Origin: Flavobacteriales bacterium
GTDB taxonomy: Bacteria; Bacteroidota; Bacteroidia; Flavobacteriales; Flavobacteriaceae
NCBI GenBank assembly: GCA_004214015.1
Contig: SGZE01000004.1
Span: 1-51,673, forward strand
Reading direction: 5' to 3'
DNA: 51,673 nucleotides
Of this stretch, positions 14,961 through 23,593 are shown piece by piece. The notes beneath the pieces are model-generated. The model saw only the letters and a list, made by a program, of their open reading frames with translations, searched no databases and was not told the DNA's origin. Position 1 is the first letter of the stretch. The number at the start of each line of letters is the position of its first letter. The position numbers and the translations under genes were made by a program.

Positions 14961-15350
14961 ATGATAACTAATGCTATTGATGCAGTAAAGGAATTTAATA
15001 AAGCTTTTAAAATTGAGTATTCTGAGACTCAAGAAGCAAATCTTGATGATTCAACGGTAGAACTTAGATATAGGTTAATGCAAGAGGAAAACGATGAATA
15101 TTTAGAAGCTGCTAAAAACAAGGATTTAGTTGAAATTGCTGACGCTTTAGGCGATAAACTTTACATTCTTTGTGGAACAATTTTAGCTCATGGACTTCAA
15201 CATAAAATTGTAGAAGTTTTTGATGAAATACAAAGGAGCAATATGAGCAAACTAAGTTTAGATGGTAGTCCAGTTATTAGAGAAGATGGTAAAATATTAA
15301 AAGGTCCAAATTATTTTAAGCCAAATATTAAAGACATTCTAGATAAATAG
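14961..15350 (+). CDS. MazG-like nucleotide pyrophosphohydrolase
   Basis: A 129-residue all-alpha NTP-PPase superfamily protein, which hydrolyses nucleoside triphosphates (or a related pyrophosphate) to the monophosphate. The metal-binding helix pair is visible as RYRLMQEENDEYLEAA (about residues 37-52) and EIADALGDKLYILCG (about 57-71): EExxE followed by ExxD. The C-terminal segment KLSLDGSPVIREDGKILKG (in part) folds over the active site in the HisE-like/PRA-PH-like subgroup. The substrate is not determined. It is divergent from the crcB pair and ends one base from the convergent ilvE. Confidence 0.85.
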   Translation: MITNAIDAVKEFNKAFKIEYSETQEANLDDSTVELRYRLMQEENDEYLEAAKNKDLVEIADALGDKLYILCGTILAHGLQHKIVEVFDEIQRSNMSKLSLDGSPVIREDGKILKGPNYFKPNIKDILDK

Positions 15351-15351
15351 A

Positions 15352-16401
15352 TTAGTCTAATATTTTATATCTCCATCCATGTAAATCTTCAGAGACATTC
15401 TGTTGAATATTTATGATAGATTCTTTAAGTCTATCAGCATAATTTTCTTTGATTTCTTCTAGTTCAAATTTGTCCTCTTTATAGCCAAAAGATGATATTT
15501 TAGAAATCACTACAGCTGTTCCACATCCAAATATTTCTTTGAGATTGCCATTTCGATGTTCTGAAATTAACTCATTTATAGTTATATCTCTTTCTTCAAC
15601 ATCAATACCAAGGTCTCTTGCAATTTGAATAACAGTTTTTCTTGATACCCCATCTAGAATAGTATCGCTAGTTTTAGGAGTTATAAGTTTATCTTTAATT
15701 CTAAACATAATACTCATAGTTCCCACTTCTTCAATTTTTTGATGTGTTGATGAGTCTGTCCAAACTATTTGATCAAAACCTTTTGAGACAGCCAATGATA
15801 TTGGGTAAAACGAAGCTCCATAATTACCTGCAGCTTTTGCATAACCTGCACCACCTGGTGCAGCTCTACTAAATTTATCTTCAACATAAACACTCAAAGA
15901 CTTTGAATAATAAGCTCCACCAGGAGAGCAAATTATTAAAAATTTATAATCTAATGAAGGGCTTGCTGCTAGCATTGCAGATGATGAAAAAACAAAAGGT
16001 CTTATGTACATTGAAGAGCCAAGCTCTTTTGGGACCCAATCTTTATCAATTGAAACAAGTTTATTTAGGCCTTCAAAAAAATACTCTTCCGGTAAAACAG
16101 GTATGTGCATTCTGATACAAGATTTTTTTAATCTTTCATAATTATCCTTTGGTCTAAATAACCAAACCTGATCATTTTTATCCTTATATCCTTTCATACC
16201 CTCGAATATAGCTTGCCCATAATGAAAAACATGTGTAGAGGGGTCTAATTTAAGAGGGGAGTAAGGTTTTATTATTGGAGATTCCCATTCACCATTTTTA
16301 AAATTGCATTCAAACATATGATCAGTAAAAATTTCTCCAAATCTTACTGAATTAAAGTCAACATCGTTTATTTTTGTGTTGATAGATTTATTGATTTCCA
16401 T
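15352..16401 (-). CDS. ilvE: branched-chain amino acid aminotransferase
   Basis: A PLP-dependent fold-type IV transaminase of 349 residues that moves amino groups between glutamate and the keto acids of Leu, Ile and Val. The eukaryote-like BCAT pattern is clear: HYGQAIFEGMKGY (near residue 71-83), YIRPFVF, GGAGYAKAAGNYGAS with the PLP Lys in GYAK (about 190), EEVGTMSIMF and GVSRKTVI. Length agrees with the family. A CGTAVVISK segment near 295 lines the cofactor phosphate side. It is divergent from the epimerase gene 29 bases away. Confidence 0.95.
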   Translation of the reverse strand: MEINKSINTKINDVDFNSVRFGEIFTDHMFECNFKNGEWESPIIKPYSPLKLDPSTHVFHYGQAIFEGMKGYKDKNDQVWLFRPKDNYERLKKSCIRMHIPVLPEEYFFEGLNKLVSIDKDWVPKELGSSMYIRPFVFSSSAMLAASPSLDYKFLIICSPGGAYYSKSLSVYVEDKFSRAAPGGAGYAKAAGNYGASFYPISLAVSKGFDQIVWTDSSTHQKIEEVGTMSIMFRIKDKLITPKTSDTILDGVSRKTVIQIARDLGIDVEERDITINELISEHRNGNLKEIFGCGTAVVISKISSFGYKEDKFELEEIKENYADRLKESIINIQQNVSEDLHGWRYKILD

Positions 16402-16430
16402 ATCACACGAAAGATAAAAAAAATAATAAT

Positions 16431-17339
16431 ATGAAACTATTGATTACAGGTGGTTCAGGAACATTAGGTCGTGAAATAACTAAACTAGCAATTGCAAATA
16501 ATCATCAAGTAAATATTCTTACCAGAAACAAAAAATTAGTATCTAATAATATTAATTTAAAATATTACTATTGGAATCCAAATAAAGAAGAAATAGATAG
16601 TGAATGTTTTAATGGTGTCAACTCTGTAATTAATTTGGCAGGATTTAGTGTATTTAAGTTGTGGACAAAAACAAATAAATCTAAAATCTTAAGTAGTAGA
16701 TTGATTTCAACACTTTTTATTTTAAAACAGATAAAAGAAAGAGGAATAAAATTAAATTCTTTTGTAAGTGCATCTGGAATTGCAGCATATCCTGACTCTA
16801 TTTCCAAAACTTCTAGCGAAAAAAACTCAGAATCTATTCCAGATTCTTTTATTAATCAAGTTGTAGTAAAATGGGAATCAAAGGTTTTAGAGTTTGAAAA
16901 ACAGCTTCCAGGTATTTCGTTTTCAATTTTAAGAATTGGTCTTGTGTTATCAAAAGAAGGTGGCGTTTTTTGTATTTCAAAGAAACTTTCTATGATTTAT
17001 GCTTTATCTCCTCTTGGAAGAGGAAATCAGTGGCAATCATGGATTCACATTGATGATGCTTCTTCAATTTTTTTAAAATGCATTAATAATACTTCAAAAG
17101 GTGTTTTTAATTTAGTTGCTCCAAATCCAGTAGTTCAATCTGAGTTATTAAGAAAAATTGCTTTGTATAATAGATCTGCTATTATTCTTCCAAATATCCC
17201 CAAGTTCATAGTTAAATTATTTTTTGGCCAAATGTCTGAGCTTGTTCTTTCTAGTCAAAAAGTCATTTCGAATAATTTGAATGACTATAACTTTAAGTTT
17301 CCAGATATAGATTCAGCAATAAAAAATTTATCAAATTAA
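16431..17339 (+). CDS. TIGR01777/SDR39U1-family epimerase-like protein
   Basis: A 302-residue extended short-chain dehydrogenase-like protein (YfcH group). The N-terminal LLITGGSGTLGREI is the NAD(P)-binding loop, NLAGFSV follows strand 4, SASGIAAYP takes the place of the usual YxxxK region, and LRIGLVLSKEGG plus GRGNQWQSWIHIDD are hallmark segments of TIGR01777. The C-terminal DUF1731-like part (from about 245) is present. The reaction is unknown; members have been linked to cell division or envelope traits in other bacteria. Confidence 0.9.
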   Translation: MKLLITGGSGTLGREITKLAIANNHQVNILTRNKKLVSNNINLKYYYWNPNKEEIDSECFNGVNSVINLAGFSVFKLWTKTNKSKILSSRLISTLFILKQIKERGIKLNSFVSASGIAAYPDSISKTSSEKNSESIPDSFINQVVVKWESKVLEFEKQLPGISFSILRIGLVLSKEGGVFCISKKLSMIYALSPLGRGNQWQSWIHIDDASSIFLKCINNTSKGVFNLVAPNPVVQSELLRKIALYNRSAIILPNIPKFIVKLFFGQMSELVLSSQKVISNNLNDYNFKFPDIDSAIKNLSN

Positions 17340-17366
17340 GTATGACATTCTGGCATAAAATTAATG

Positions 17367-17382
17367 TGGCAAAAAAATTGCA
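17367..17382 (+). promoter_or_regulatory. sigma-54 (-24/-12) promoter upstream of grpE
   Basis: TGGCAAAAAAATTGCA has GG at 17368-17369 and GC at 17380-17381 with exactly ten bases between, plus the TGGCA and TTGCA contexts, an essentially consensus RpoN promoter. It lies 22 bases before the grpE ATG. A second TGGCA (17351-17355) upstream lacks a matching GC. The third gene downstream (19064-20230) encodes a sigma-54 AAA+ activator. Confidence 0.75.
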
Positions 17383-17403
17383 GTTATTATAAAAAATAAA
17401 CTA

Positions 17404-17904
17404 ATGACCAAAAAGAAATCTGTTAGTAAAAAGTCTACCAAATCATCAACTGTTAAGAAGCCTCAATCTTTAAAAGCTTTAAAAGAGAGTATAAAAGTTG
17501 AACAGGATAAATATGTAAGATTATTTGCGGAATTTGAAAATTATAAAAGAAGAACATCGAAAGAGAGACTTGAATTATATAAAACAGCAGGAAAAGAAGT
17601 TCTTACTAGTATGGTTCCTATTCTAGAAGATTTTAAAAGAGCATTAAGCCAAGAAAATACAGATTCAGATAATGAAGGTTTTAAGTTAATCTACAATAAA
17701 TTTAATGAGACTCTTAAAAGTCAAGGATTAATTGAAGTCGAGGTTAATATAGGTGATGTTTTTAATCCTGATATCCATGAGGCAATTAGTCAGATTCCAG
17801 CAACAGAAAATGACCAAAAAGGTAAAATAATTGATATAATTCAAGGTGGTTATAAACTTGGAGATAATATTATCCTTTTTCCTAAAGTAGTTGTTGCTCA
17901 ATAA
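17404..17904 (+). CDS. grpE: nucleotide exchange factor GrpE
   Basis: Cochaperone that releases ADP from DnaK. It is 166 residues long, with a Lys/Ser-rich disordered N-terminus (residues 1-22), a long coiled-coil helix carrying RLFAEFENYKRRTSKER (about 38-54), and the C-terminal beta domain with FNPDIHEAIS and GYKLGDNIILFPKVVVA (in part). The gap to dnaJ is six bases. dnaK is not in the window. The sigma-54-type promoter in front of it would put grpE-dnaJ under an alternative sigma factor, either alone or besides a housekeeping promoter that I cannot see. Confidence 0.96.
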   Translation: MTKKKSVSKKSTKSSTVKKPQSLKALKESIKVEQDKYVRLFAEFENYKRRTSKERLELYKTAGKEVLTSMVPILEDFKRALSQENTDSDNEGFKLIYNKFNETLKSQGLIEVEVNIGDVFNPDIHEAISQIPATENDQKGKIIDIIQGGYKLGDNIILFPKVVVAQ

Positions 17905-17910
17905 ACAGAT

Positions 17911-19029
17911 ATGAAAGAAGATTATTACGAAATATTAGGTGTTACAAAAAATGCTAGTGCACCAGAGATAAAAAAGGCTTACAGAAAAAAGGCAATACAA
18001 TATCATCCAGATAAAAATCCTGGTGATAAAACTGCTGAATCAAACTTTAAAAAAGCTGCTGAGGCATATGAAGTTTTAAGTGATCCAAACAAAAAATCTA
18101 AATATGATCAGTTTGGTCATAGTGCTTTTGATGGAGCAGGCGGTTTTGGTGGAGGAGGTGGAATGAACATGGATGATATATTTAGTCAATTTGGAGATAT
18201 TTTTGGAAGTGCATTTGGATCATCATTTGGAGGCTTTGGTGGAGGAGGAGGTCAAAGAGTTTCTAAAGGTTCTAATCTCAGAATAAGAGTTAAGTTAAAC
18301 TTAGATGAAATTATTAATGGTGTAGAAAAAAAAATTAAAGTTAAACGTAAAACTTTATCTCCTGATTCAAAGTTTTCTACTTGTTCAACATGTAATGGTT
18401 CAGGTCAAGTTTCAAGAATAACAAATACAATTTTAGGCCGAATGCAATCAACATCAGTATGTCCTACATGTAATGGTTCAGGTCAATCTATATTATCTAG
18501 AGCTCCTGGAACAGACTCTAATGGAATGCTAAATTCTGAAGAAACAGTCTCAATTAAAATTCCTGCAGGAGTTGAAGAAGGAATGCAGTTAAAAGTTTCA
18601 GGTAAAGGAAACGATTCAAATAATCCAAGTGGTATTTCAGGAGACCTTCTAGTTCTAATTGAAGAATCTCATGATGATTTATTTACTAGAGATGGAAAGC
18701 ATCTTCACTATGACTTATACATTAGTATTTCAGAGGCTGCCCTTGGAATATCTAAGGATATTCACCTAATTGACGGAAAGGTTAGAATTAAACTTGAATC
18801 TGGAATCCAATCAGGAAAAACACTAAGGTTAAAAAACAAGGGTATTCCCGACCTAAATGGTTATTCAAAGGGTGATTTACTTGTACATGTTAATATTTGG
18901 ACTCCTAAAACTCTAAATAAAAAACAGAAAGATTTTTTCAAAGAAATGTTAGATGATGACAACTTTAAGCCAAATCCTAAGACATCTGATAAGTCCTTTT
19001 TTGAAAAAGTAAGAGACATGTTTGCATAA
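17911..19029 (+). CDS. dnaJ: chaperone DnaJ with a single zinc centre
   Basis: J-domain cochaperone that stimulates DnaK ATPase. J domain with HPD at residues 32-34, Gly/Phe-rich linker at about 72-115, then the substrate-binding domains. Canonical DnaJ has four CxxCxGxG repeats forming two zinc centres; here only two exist, CSTCNGSG (Cys158, Cys161) and CPTCNGSG (Cys184, Cys187), corresponding to repeats 2 and 3 (zinc centre II, the one needed to work with DnaK). These four are the only Cys in the 372-residue protein, so centre I is missing. I recall similar shortened DnaJ in other flavobacteria, so it may be lineage-wide. Confidence 0.95.
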   Translation: MKEDYYEILGVTKNASAPEIKKAYRKKAIQYHPDKNPGDKTAESNFKKAAEAYEVLSDPNKKSKYDQFGHSAFDGAGGFGGGGGMNMDDIFSQFGDIFGSAFGSSFGGFGGGGGQRVSKGSNLRIRVKLNLDEIINGVEKKIKVKRKTLSPDSKFSTCSTCNGSGQVSRITNTILGRMQSTSVCPTCNGSGQSILSRAPGTDSNGMLNSEETVSIKIPAGVEEGMQLKVSGKGNDSNNPSGISGDLLVLIEESHDDLFTRDGKHLHYDLYISISEAALGISKDIHLIDGKVRIKLESGIQSGKTLRLKNKGIPDLNGYSKGDLLVHVNIWTPKTLNKKQKDFFKEMLDDDNFKPNPKTSDKSFFEKVRDMFA

Positions 19030-19063
19030 ATAATTTTATCTTAGTTTTTCTAATGAAATCAAA

Positions 19064-20230
19064 ATGAGCAAAATCCTTATAATTGAAGATGAGGAACCAA
19101 TTAGAAGAGTTCTTGTCAGAATCTTAAATGAAGAGGATTCAAGTTTTCAAATTCAAGAAGCTTCTGATGGAAAAAAGGGCCTTGACCTTATAAAAAAAGA
19201 ATCTTTTGATTTAGTACTTTGTGATATAAAAATGCCAAAAGTTGATGGTATTGAATTACTTCAAAGAACAAGAAAAACAAACCTGACTCTTCCTTTTATT
19301 ATGTTAACAGGACATGGTAATATTGAAACCGCAGTAGAGTCAATGAAACTAGGCGCTTATGATTTTATATCTAAACCACCAGATCTTAACAGACTAATTA
19401 ATTCTGTAAGAAATGCATTAGAAAAAAAAGAGTTAGTAACTGAAAATAAAATTCTAAGACAAAAGGTTGCTAAAAAATATGAAATTATTGGTAACTCTAG
19501 CTCTATAATGGAGATTCATGCTGTAATTAACAAAGTTGCTCAAACGGAAGCAAGAGTTTTAATAACCGGAGAAAGCGGAACAGGTAAAGAACTCGTAGCA
19601 CATAATATTCACGAAAAAAGTAATAGGAGTAAAGCTCCTTTTATTGAAGTTAATTGTGCTGCCATTCCTTCTGAGCTTATTGAAAGTGAATTATTTGGAC
19701 ACCTTAAAGGATCTTTTACTTCTGCTGTAAAGGATAGACAGGGTAAATTTGAAGCTGCAAATAATGGAACTTTATTTTTAGATGAAATTGGAGATATGAG
19801 TTTAGCGGCTCAGGCAAAAGTTCTTAGAGCTCTCGAAGAAAGTAAAATTCAAAGAGTTGGTAGTCAAAAAGATATTAGTGTAGATGTTAGAGTTGTAGCT
19901 GCTACAAATAAAGACTTAAAGAAGGAGATTGAAAATGGTAATTTTAGAGAGGATTTATATCACAGGCTTGCAGTAATAATGATTGAAGTCCCAGAATTGA
20001 GTAAAAGAAAATCAGATATACCAATACTTATATCACATTTTTCAAAGTTAATATCTAAAGAACAAGGAATCGAAACTAAAGATTTTAATAAAGATTCTAT
20101 AAAATTATTAGAAGATTATAATTGGTCTGGAAATATCAGAGAACTTAGAAATGTTATAGAGAGATTAATAATTCTTGGAGGTAACCCAATTTCTAAGGAG
20201 GACGTTAATCTATTTACTTCAAAAAAATAA
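19064..20230 (+). CDS. NtrC-family sigma-54 response regulator lacking a DNA-binding domain
   Basis: A 388-residue two-domain protein. Residues 1-120 form a receiver with phospho-acceptor Asp54 (LCDIKMP), Thr82 and Lys104. Residues 140-370 form the AAA+ sigma-54 activator: Walker A GESGTGKE (169-176), the sigma-54 contact loop as GSFTSA (216-221; consensus GAFTGA), Walker B LFLDEIGD (237-244), and WSGNIRELRN near 355. The chain stops about 30 residues after this, where NtrC proteins carry a Fis-type HTH; none is present. It may act without DNA binding or through a partner. No histidine kinase is nearby. It lies 34 bases after dnaJ and 3 bases before the M28 gene. Confidence 0.93.
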   Translation: MSKILIIEDEEPIRRVLVRILNEEDSSFQIQEASDGKKGLDLIKKESFDLVLCDIKMPKVDGIELLQRTRKTNLTLPFIMLTGHGNIETAVESMKLGAYDFISKPPDLNRLINSVRNALEKKELVTENKILRQKVAKKYEIIGNSSSIMEIHAVINKVAQTEARVLITGESGTGKELVAHNIHEKSNRSKAPFIEVNCAAIPSELIESELFGHLKGSFTSAVKDRQGKFEAANNGTLFLDEIGDMSLAAQAKVLRALEESKIQRVGSQKDISVDVRVVAATNKDLKKEIENGNFREDLYHRLAVIMIEVPELSKRKSDIPILISHFSKLISKEQGIETKDFNKDSIKLLEDYNWSGNIRELRNVIERLIILGGNPISKEDVNLFTSKK

Positions 20231-20233
20231 TTC

Positions 20234-21613
20234 ATGAAATATTTAAGTTATCTATTAATAGTAGCTTTCAGTGTATCATTGCATTCTCAGAATACTAATG
20301 AGAATTCAATTTTTATTGATAAAATTTATGATGAAGCTTTAGCTAATGGTAATTCATATGAATGGCTTGACTATTTATCAAACCAAATAGGAGGAAGACT
20401 ATCAGGCTCTATAAATTATGATAGATCTGTAAAATGGGGTATGGGTGAATTAGAGATGATAAATCTAGATTCAGTTTGGTTACAACCATTAATGATTCCA
20501 AAATGGGTTAGAGGAGCACCAGAATATGCTCACATTGAATCTAGTCCAGGTAATACTATATCTGTTCCAATAGCAGCACTTGGAGGTTCTATTTCAACTC
20601 CTTCAATTGGGATTTCAGCAAATGTAATAGAGGTTAAAAATTTTAAAGAATTAAAAATGATTGGAAAAGATTCAATCAGAGGTAAAATTATTTTTTATAA
20701 TCGTCCAATGGACCCAACTTTAATAAACACTTTTCAGGCATATGGAGGCAGTGTAAATCAAAGAACTCAAGGTGCTGTTGAAGCAGCTAAACTCGGTGCT
20801 GTTGGTGTTATAGTTAGATCTATGACAACATCTTTAGATGATTATCCACACACCGGTTCTATGTATTATGATGGCTTGTCGTTAAATCAAAGAATACCTG
20901 CTGCCGCAATAAGTACTAATGGTGCTGAACTTTTAAGTTCAATGCTTTCTCTAAATCCGAATATAAAATTCTTTTTTAGACAAAATTCAAAAAATTTTCC
21001 AGATGTTTTATCTCATAATGTAATTGCTCAAATTAATGGTTCTGAAAAACCTGATGAAATAATATTAATAGGTGGACATCTTGATTCATGGGATCTAGGA
21101 GATGGAAGTCATGATGATGGAGCAGGTATAGTTCAATCTATGGAAGTATTAAGAATATTAAAAGATTTAAATTATTCACCAAAAAGAACAATTAGAGTAG
21201 TGTTATTTGCAAATGAAGAAAATGGATTAAGAGGGGGGACTAAATATGCTGAAGAAGCTAGATTAAATAATGAAAAACATTTTTTTGCATTAGAATCTGA
21301 TGCTGGTGGTTTTACTCCTAGAGGTTTTAGTTTTGATACATCAGAAAAAGAATTTAAAACAATTAAAAAATTTGAAAATTTATTTATTAAATATGGAATG
21401 GATAATTTTTTCATTGGTGGTAGTGGTGCTGATATAGGTCCATTAAAAAATGGTGAGGTAATATTAGCAGGATTAAGACCTGATACTCAAAGATATTTTG
21501 ACTATCACCATGCAGCTTCAGATACATTTGATAAAATAAATAAACGTGAATTAGAACTTGGTGCAGCAGCAATGACAGCATTAGTTTATCTTCTTGATAA
21601 TTATAAACTTTAA
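20234..21613 (+). CDS. secreted M28-family metallopeptidase with PA domain
   Basis: A 459-residue zinc aminopeptidase or carboxypeptidase-like enzyme. A Sec signal (MKYLSYLLIVAFSVSLHSQ) sends it to the periplasm. A PA (protease-associated) insert spans about residues 110-250 (GAVGVIVRS, RIPAAAISTNGA). The M28 zinc ligands are visible: GGHLDSWD (His282), HDDGAG (293-298), FANEENG (catalytic Glu about 328 and ligand Glu329), ESDAGG (Asp356) and YHHAASDTFD near 430. It resembles the plasma glutamate carboxypeptidase (CPQ) group. The start is three bases after the response regulator stop, so it may share its transcript. Confidence 0.93.
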   Translation: MKYLSYLLIVAFSVSLHSQNTNENSIFIDKIYDEALANGNSYEWLDYLSNQIGGRLSGSINYDRSVKWGMGELEMINLDSVWLQPLMIPKWVRGAPEYAHIESSPGNTISVPIAALGGSISTPSIGISANVIEVKNFKELKMIGKDSIRGKIIFYNRPMDPTLINTFQAYGGSVNQRTQGAVEAAKLGAVGVIVRSMTTSLDDYPHTGSMYYDGLSLNQRIPAAAISTNGAELLSSMLSLNPNIKFFFRQNSKNFPDVLSHNVIAQINGSEKPDEIILIGGHLDSWDLGDGSHDDGAGIVQSMEVLRILKDLNYSPKRTIRVVLFANEENGLRGGTKYAEEARLNNEKHFFALESDAGGFTPRGFSFDTSEKEFKTIKKFENLFIKYGMDNFFIGGSGADIGPLKNGEVILAGLRPDTQRYFDYHHAASDTFDKINKRELELGAAAMTALVYLLDNYKL

Positions 21614-21615
21614 GC

Positions 21616-23007
21616 ATGATCAAAGTACTTAACGATTTCTCTAAGTATACTAGAGAATTTAAGTATAATCTTAAACTAGCATTTCCAGTTATGATCGGTA
21701 TGTTAGGTCATACTTTTGTTCAATTCATCGATAATATTATGGTAGGTCAGTTAGGAACTGCTGAGCTTGCAGCTATTTCTCTTGGAAATAGTTTTGTGTT
21801 TATAGCTATGTCTATTGGAATTGGTTTTTCATCTGCCATTACTCCCCTTGTAGCAGAAGCTGATGGAGCAAAAAAAGAAGATGATGTATCTAGAATTTTT
21901 GAGCATAGTTTTCTGATATGTTTAATACTAGGTATAGTTCTTTTCCTATCAGTATTTCTCAATAGAAATCTTTTATATTCAATGAATCAACCCATTGAAG
22001 TTGTAGAATTAGCTTCTCCATATTTATTTTGGGTTTCAATGTCGTTAATTACAATTGTAACCTTCCAGTCATTTAGACAGTTTGCAGATGGATTATCTTT
22101 CACACGTGCTGCTATGTATTCAACACTTGTAGGTAACGCTATAAATGTAATTTTAAACTTTTTTTTAATATTTGGATTTTGGATTTTTCCAAAACTTGGC
22201 GTTGAAGGTGCTGCAATTGGAACCCTTATTTCAAGGATTTGTATGCTAACTTTTATTATATTTTATCTTAAACTCCATAAAAAACTATCTAAATACATAA
22301 AGAAATTTTTCCCCTCCAAAGTTGAGATTAAACGAGTGAAAAAAATCTTATATCTTGGATTACCATCTGCATTACATAGTCTATTTGAGGTAGCTTTCTT
22401 TGTTTCTGCTGTTTGGATGTCTGGATTCATTGGTAAAAATTCTCAAGCTGCTAATCAAATTGCATTAAATTTATCATCTATGACTTATATGGTTGCTCTT
22501 GGAGTAGGAGTAGCAGCGATGATAAGAGTTGGAAATCAAAGAGGCATGATGAACTTCAAAAAGTTAAGAGAAGTAGCTTTATCAACTCTATTATTAATAA
22601 TTATTATTGATATCTTCTTTTGCTTTATATTTTTAACATTTAATGATTCTTTACCATTACTTTATCTAGATTCTTCAGATCCCTCTGGCTTTAACGATGT
22701 TAGTGAAGTGCTTAAAATAGCATCAAATCTCTTAATTGTAGCTGGTGTGTTTCAGTTATTTGATGGTATTCAGGCTGTGGTTCTTGGTTCCTTAAGGGGA
22801 ATGCAAGATGTTATCAAACCTGCAATAATAATATTTTTTTCTTATGGTATTCTAGGCTTTCCAATTTCTTATACTTTAGGTTTCTATACTTCATTAGGAA
22901 TGGTTGGGATCTGGATTGGGCTACTTTCTGGATTGTTTTTTTCATCATTATTTCTATTTCTTAGATTTAATTATCTTTCAAAGAAAATAATTACATTAAA
23001 TGATTGA
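21616..23007 (+). CDS. MATE-family multidrug/cation antiporter
   Basis: A 463-residue inner-membrane exporter with about 12 helices in two MatE repeats, driven by Na+ or H+. Typical segments include GMLGHTFVQFIDNIMVGQLG (given in part: FVQFIDNIMVGQLG) in helix 1-2, an alternating GLPSALHS start of the second half near 250, and FQLFDGIQAVVLGSLRGMQD in part (DGIQAVVLGSLRG) in helix 10. NorM-like; the substrate is unknown. ATG is two bases after the M28 stop, and its end overlaps the PAP2 gene by eight bases. Confidence 0.93.
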   Translation: MIKVLNDFSKYTREFKYNLKLAFPVMIGMLGHTFVQFIDNIMVGQLGTAELAAISLGNSFVFIAMSIGIGFSSAITPLVAEADGAKKEDDVSRIFEHSFLICLILGIVLFLSVFLNRNLLYSMNQPIEVVELASPYLFWVSMSLITIVTFQSFRQFADGLSFTRAAMYSTLVGNAINVILNFFLIFGFWIFPKLGVEGAAIGTLISRICMLTFIIFYLKLHKKLSKYIKKFFPSKVEIKRVKKILYLGLPSALHSLFEVAFFVSAVWMSGFIGKNSQAANQIALNLSSMTYMVALGVGVAAMIRVGNQRGMMNFKKLREVALSTLLLIIIIDIFFCFIFLTFNDSLPLLYLDSSDPSGFNDVSEVLKIASNLLIVAGVFQLFDGIQAVVLGSLRGMQDVIKPAIIIFFSYGILGFPISYTLGFYTSLGMVGIWIGLLSGLFFSSLFLFLRFNYLSKKIITLND

Positions 23008-23593
23008 AGAAATATTAAAACTAGATTCTCAATTGTTTTTATTTCTAAATAATTTAGGATCATCTACGTTTGATGCTTTTTGGATTTTTTTATCTTACAA
23101 AGAGTCAAATATTTTTTTTTACTTATCACTTTTAATATTTTATTTTTATAAAGAATCAAAAACAATAAAATTATCAGAAGTTTTTCACTCTCTTCTCTTT
23201 ATTGCAATTATGATTTTAATTGCTGATCAAACGGCTAATTTGTTTAAAGATTCTTTTCAAAGGTTAAGACCATGTTATAATGAATCTTTGATTGATTCTG
23301 TTAGACTTGTAAAGGAATCATGTGGTGGAAAATATGGATTTTTTTCTGCCCATGCATCAAACTCTTTTTCACTTGCTGTTTTCTTTGGTCTATTATATAA
23401 AAACAGGTTTAGATATATTATTTATATATCACTTTTATATGCCTCTCTAATATCTTATAGTAGGATTTATTTAGGTGTTCACTTCCCGTTAGATATTCTT
23501 TTTGGAGGTGTCTATGGAATAACTATTGGATTAGTTGTTTTTAGAATTTATGAAAATAAATTAGATTTTTTCAAGTTCTTGAATAAATCTTGA
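23000..23593 (+). CDS. PAP2-family membrane phosphatase
   Basis: A 197-residue membrane protein of the type 2 phosphatidic acid phosphatase family, which dephosphorylates lipid phosphates such as undecaprenyl pyrophosphate or PA. All three motifs are visible: KDSFQRLRP (KxxxxxxRP), SAHAS in place of PSGH, and SRIYLGVHFPLD (SRxxxxxHxxxD) with the catalytic His. Five to six helices are expected. A CNES...ESCGG loop between motifs carries two Cys on the periplasmic side. Its 3' end overlaps the convergent glycosyltransferase by 33 bases, the largest overlap in the window. Confidence 0.9.
   Translation: MIEEILKLDSQLFLFLNNLGSSTFDAFWIFLSYKESNIFFYLSLLIFYFYKESKTIKLSEVFHSLLFIAIMILIADQTANLFKDSFQRLRPCYNESLIDSVRLVKESCGGKYGFFSAHASNSFSLAVFFGLLYKNRFRYIIYISLLYASLISYSRIYLGVHFPLDILFGGVYGITIGLVVFRIYENKLDFFKFLNKS

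Noticed and set aside
17351-17366. Second TGGCA element upstream of grpE as another sigma-54 promoter
   Set aside because: The base pair at the -12 position is AT instead of GC at ten bases distance, so it does not fit the consensus.
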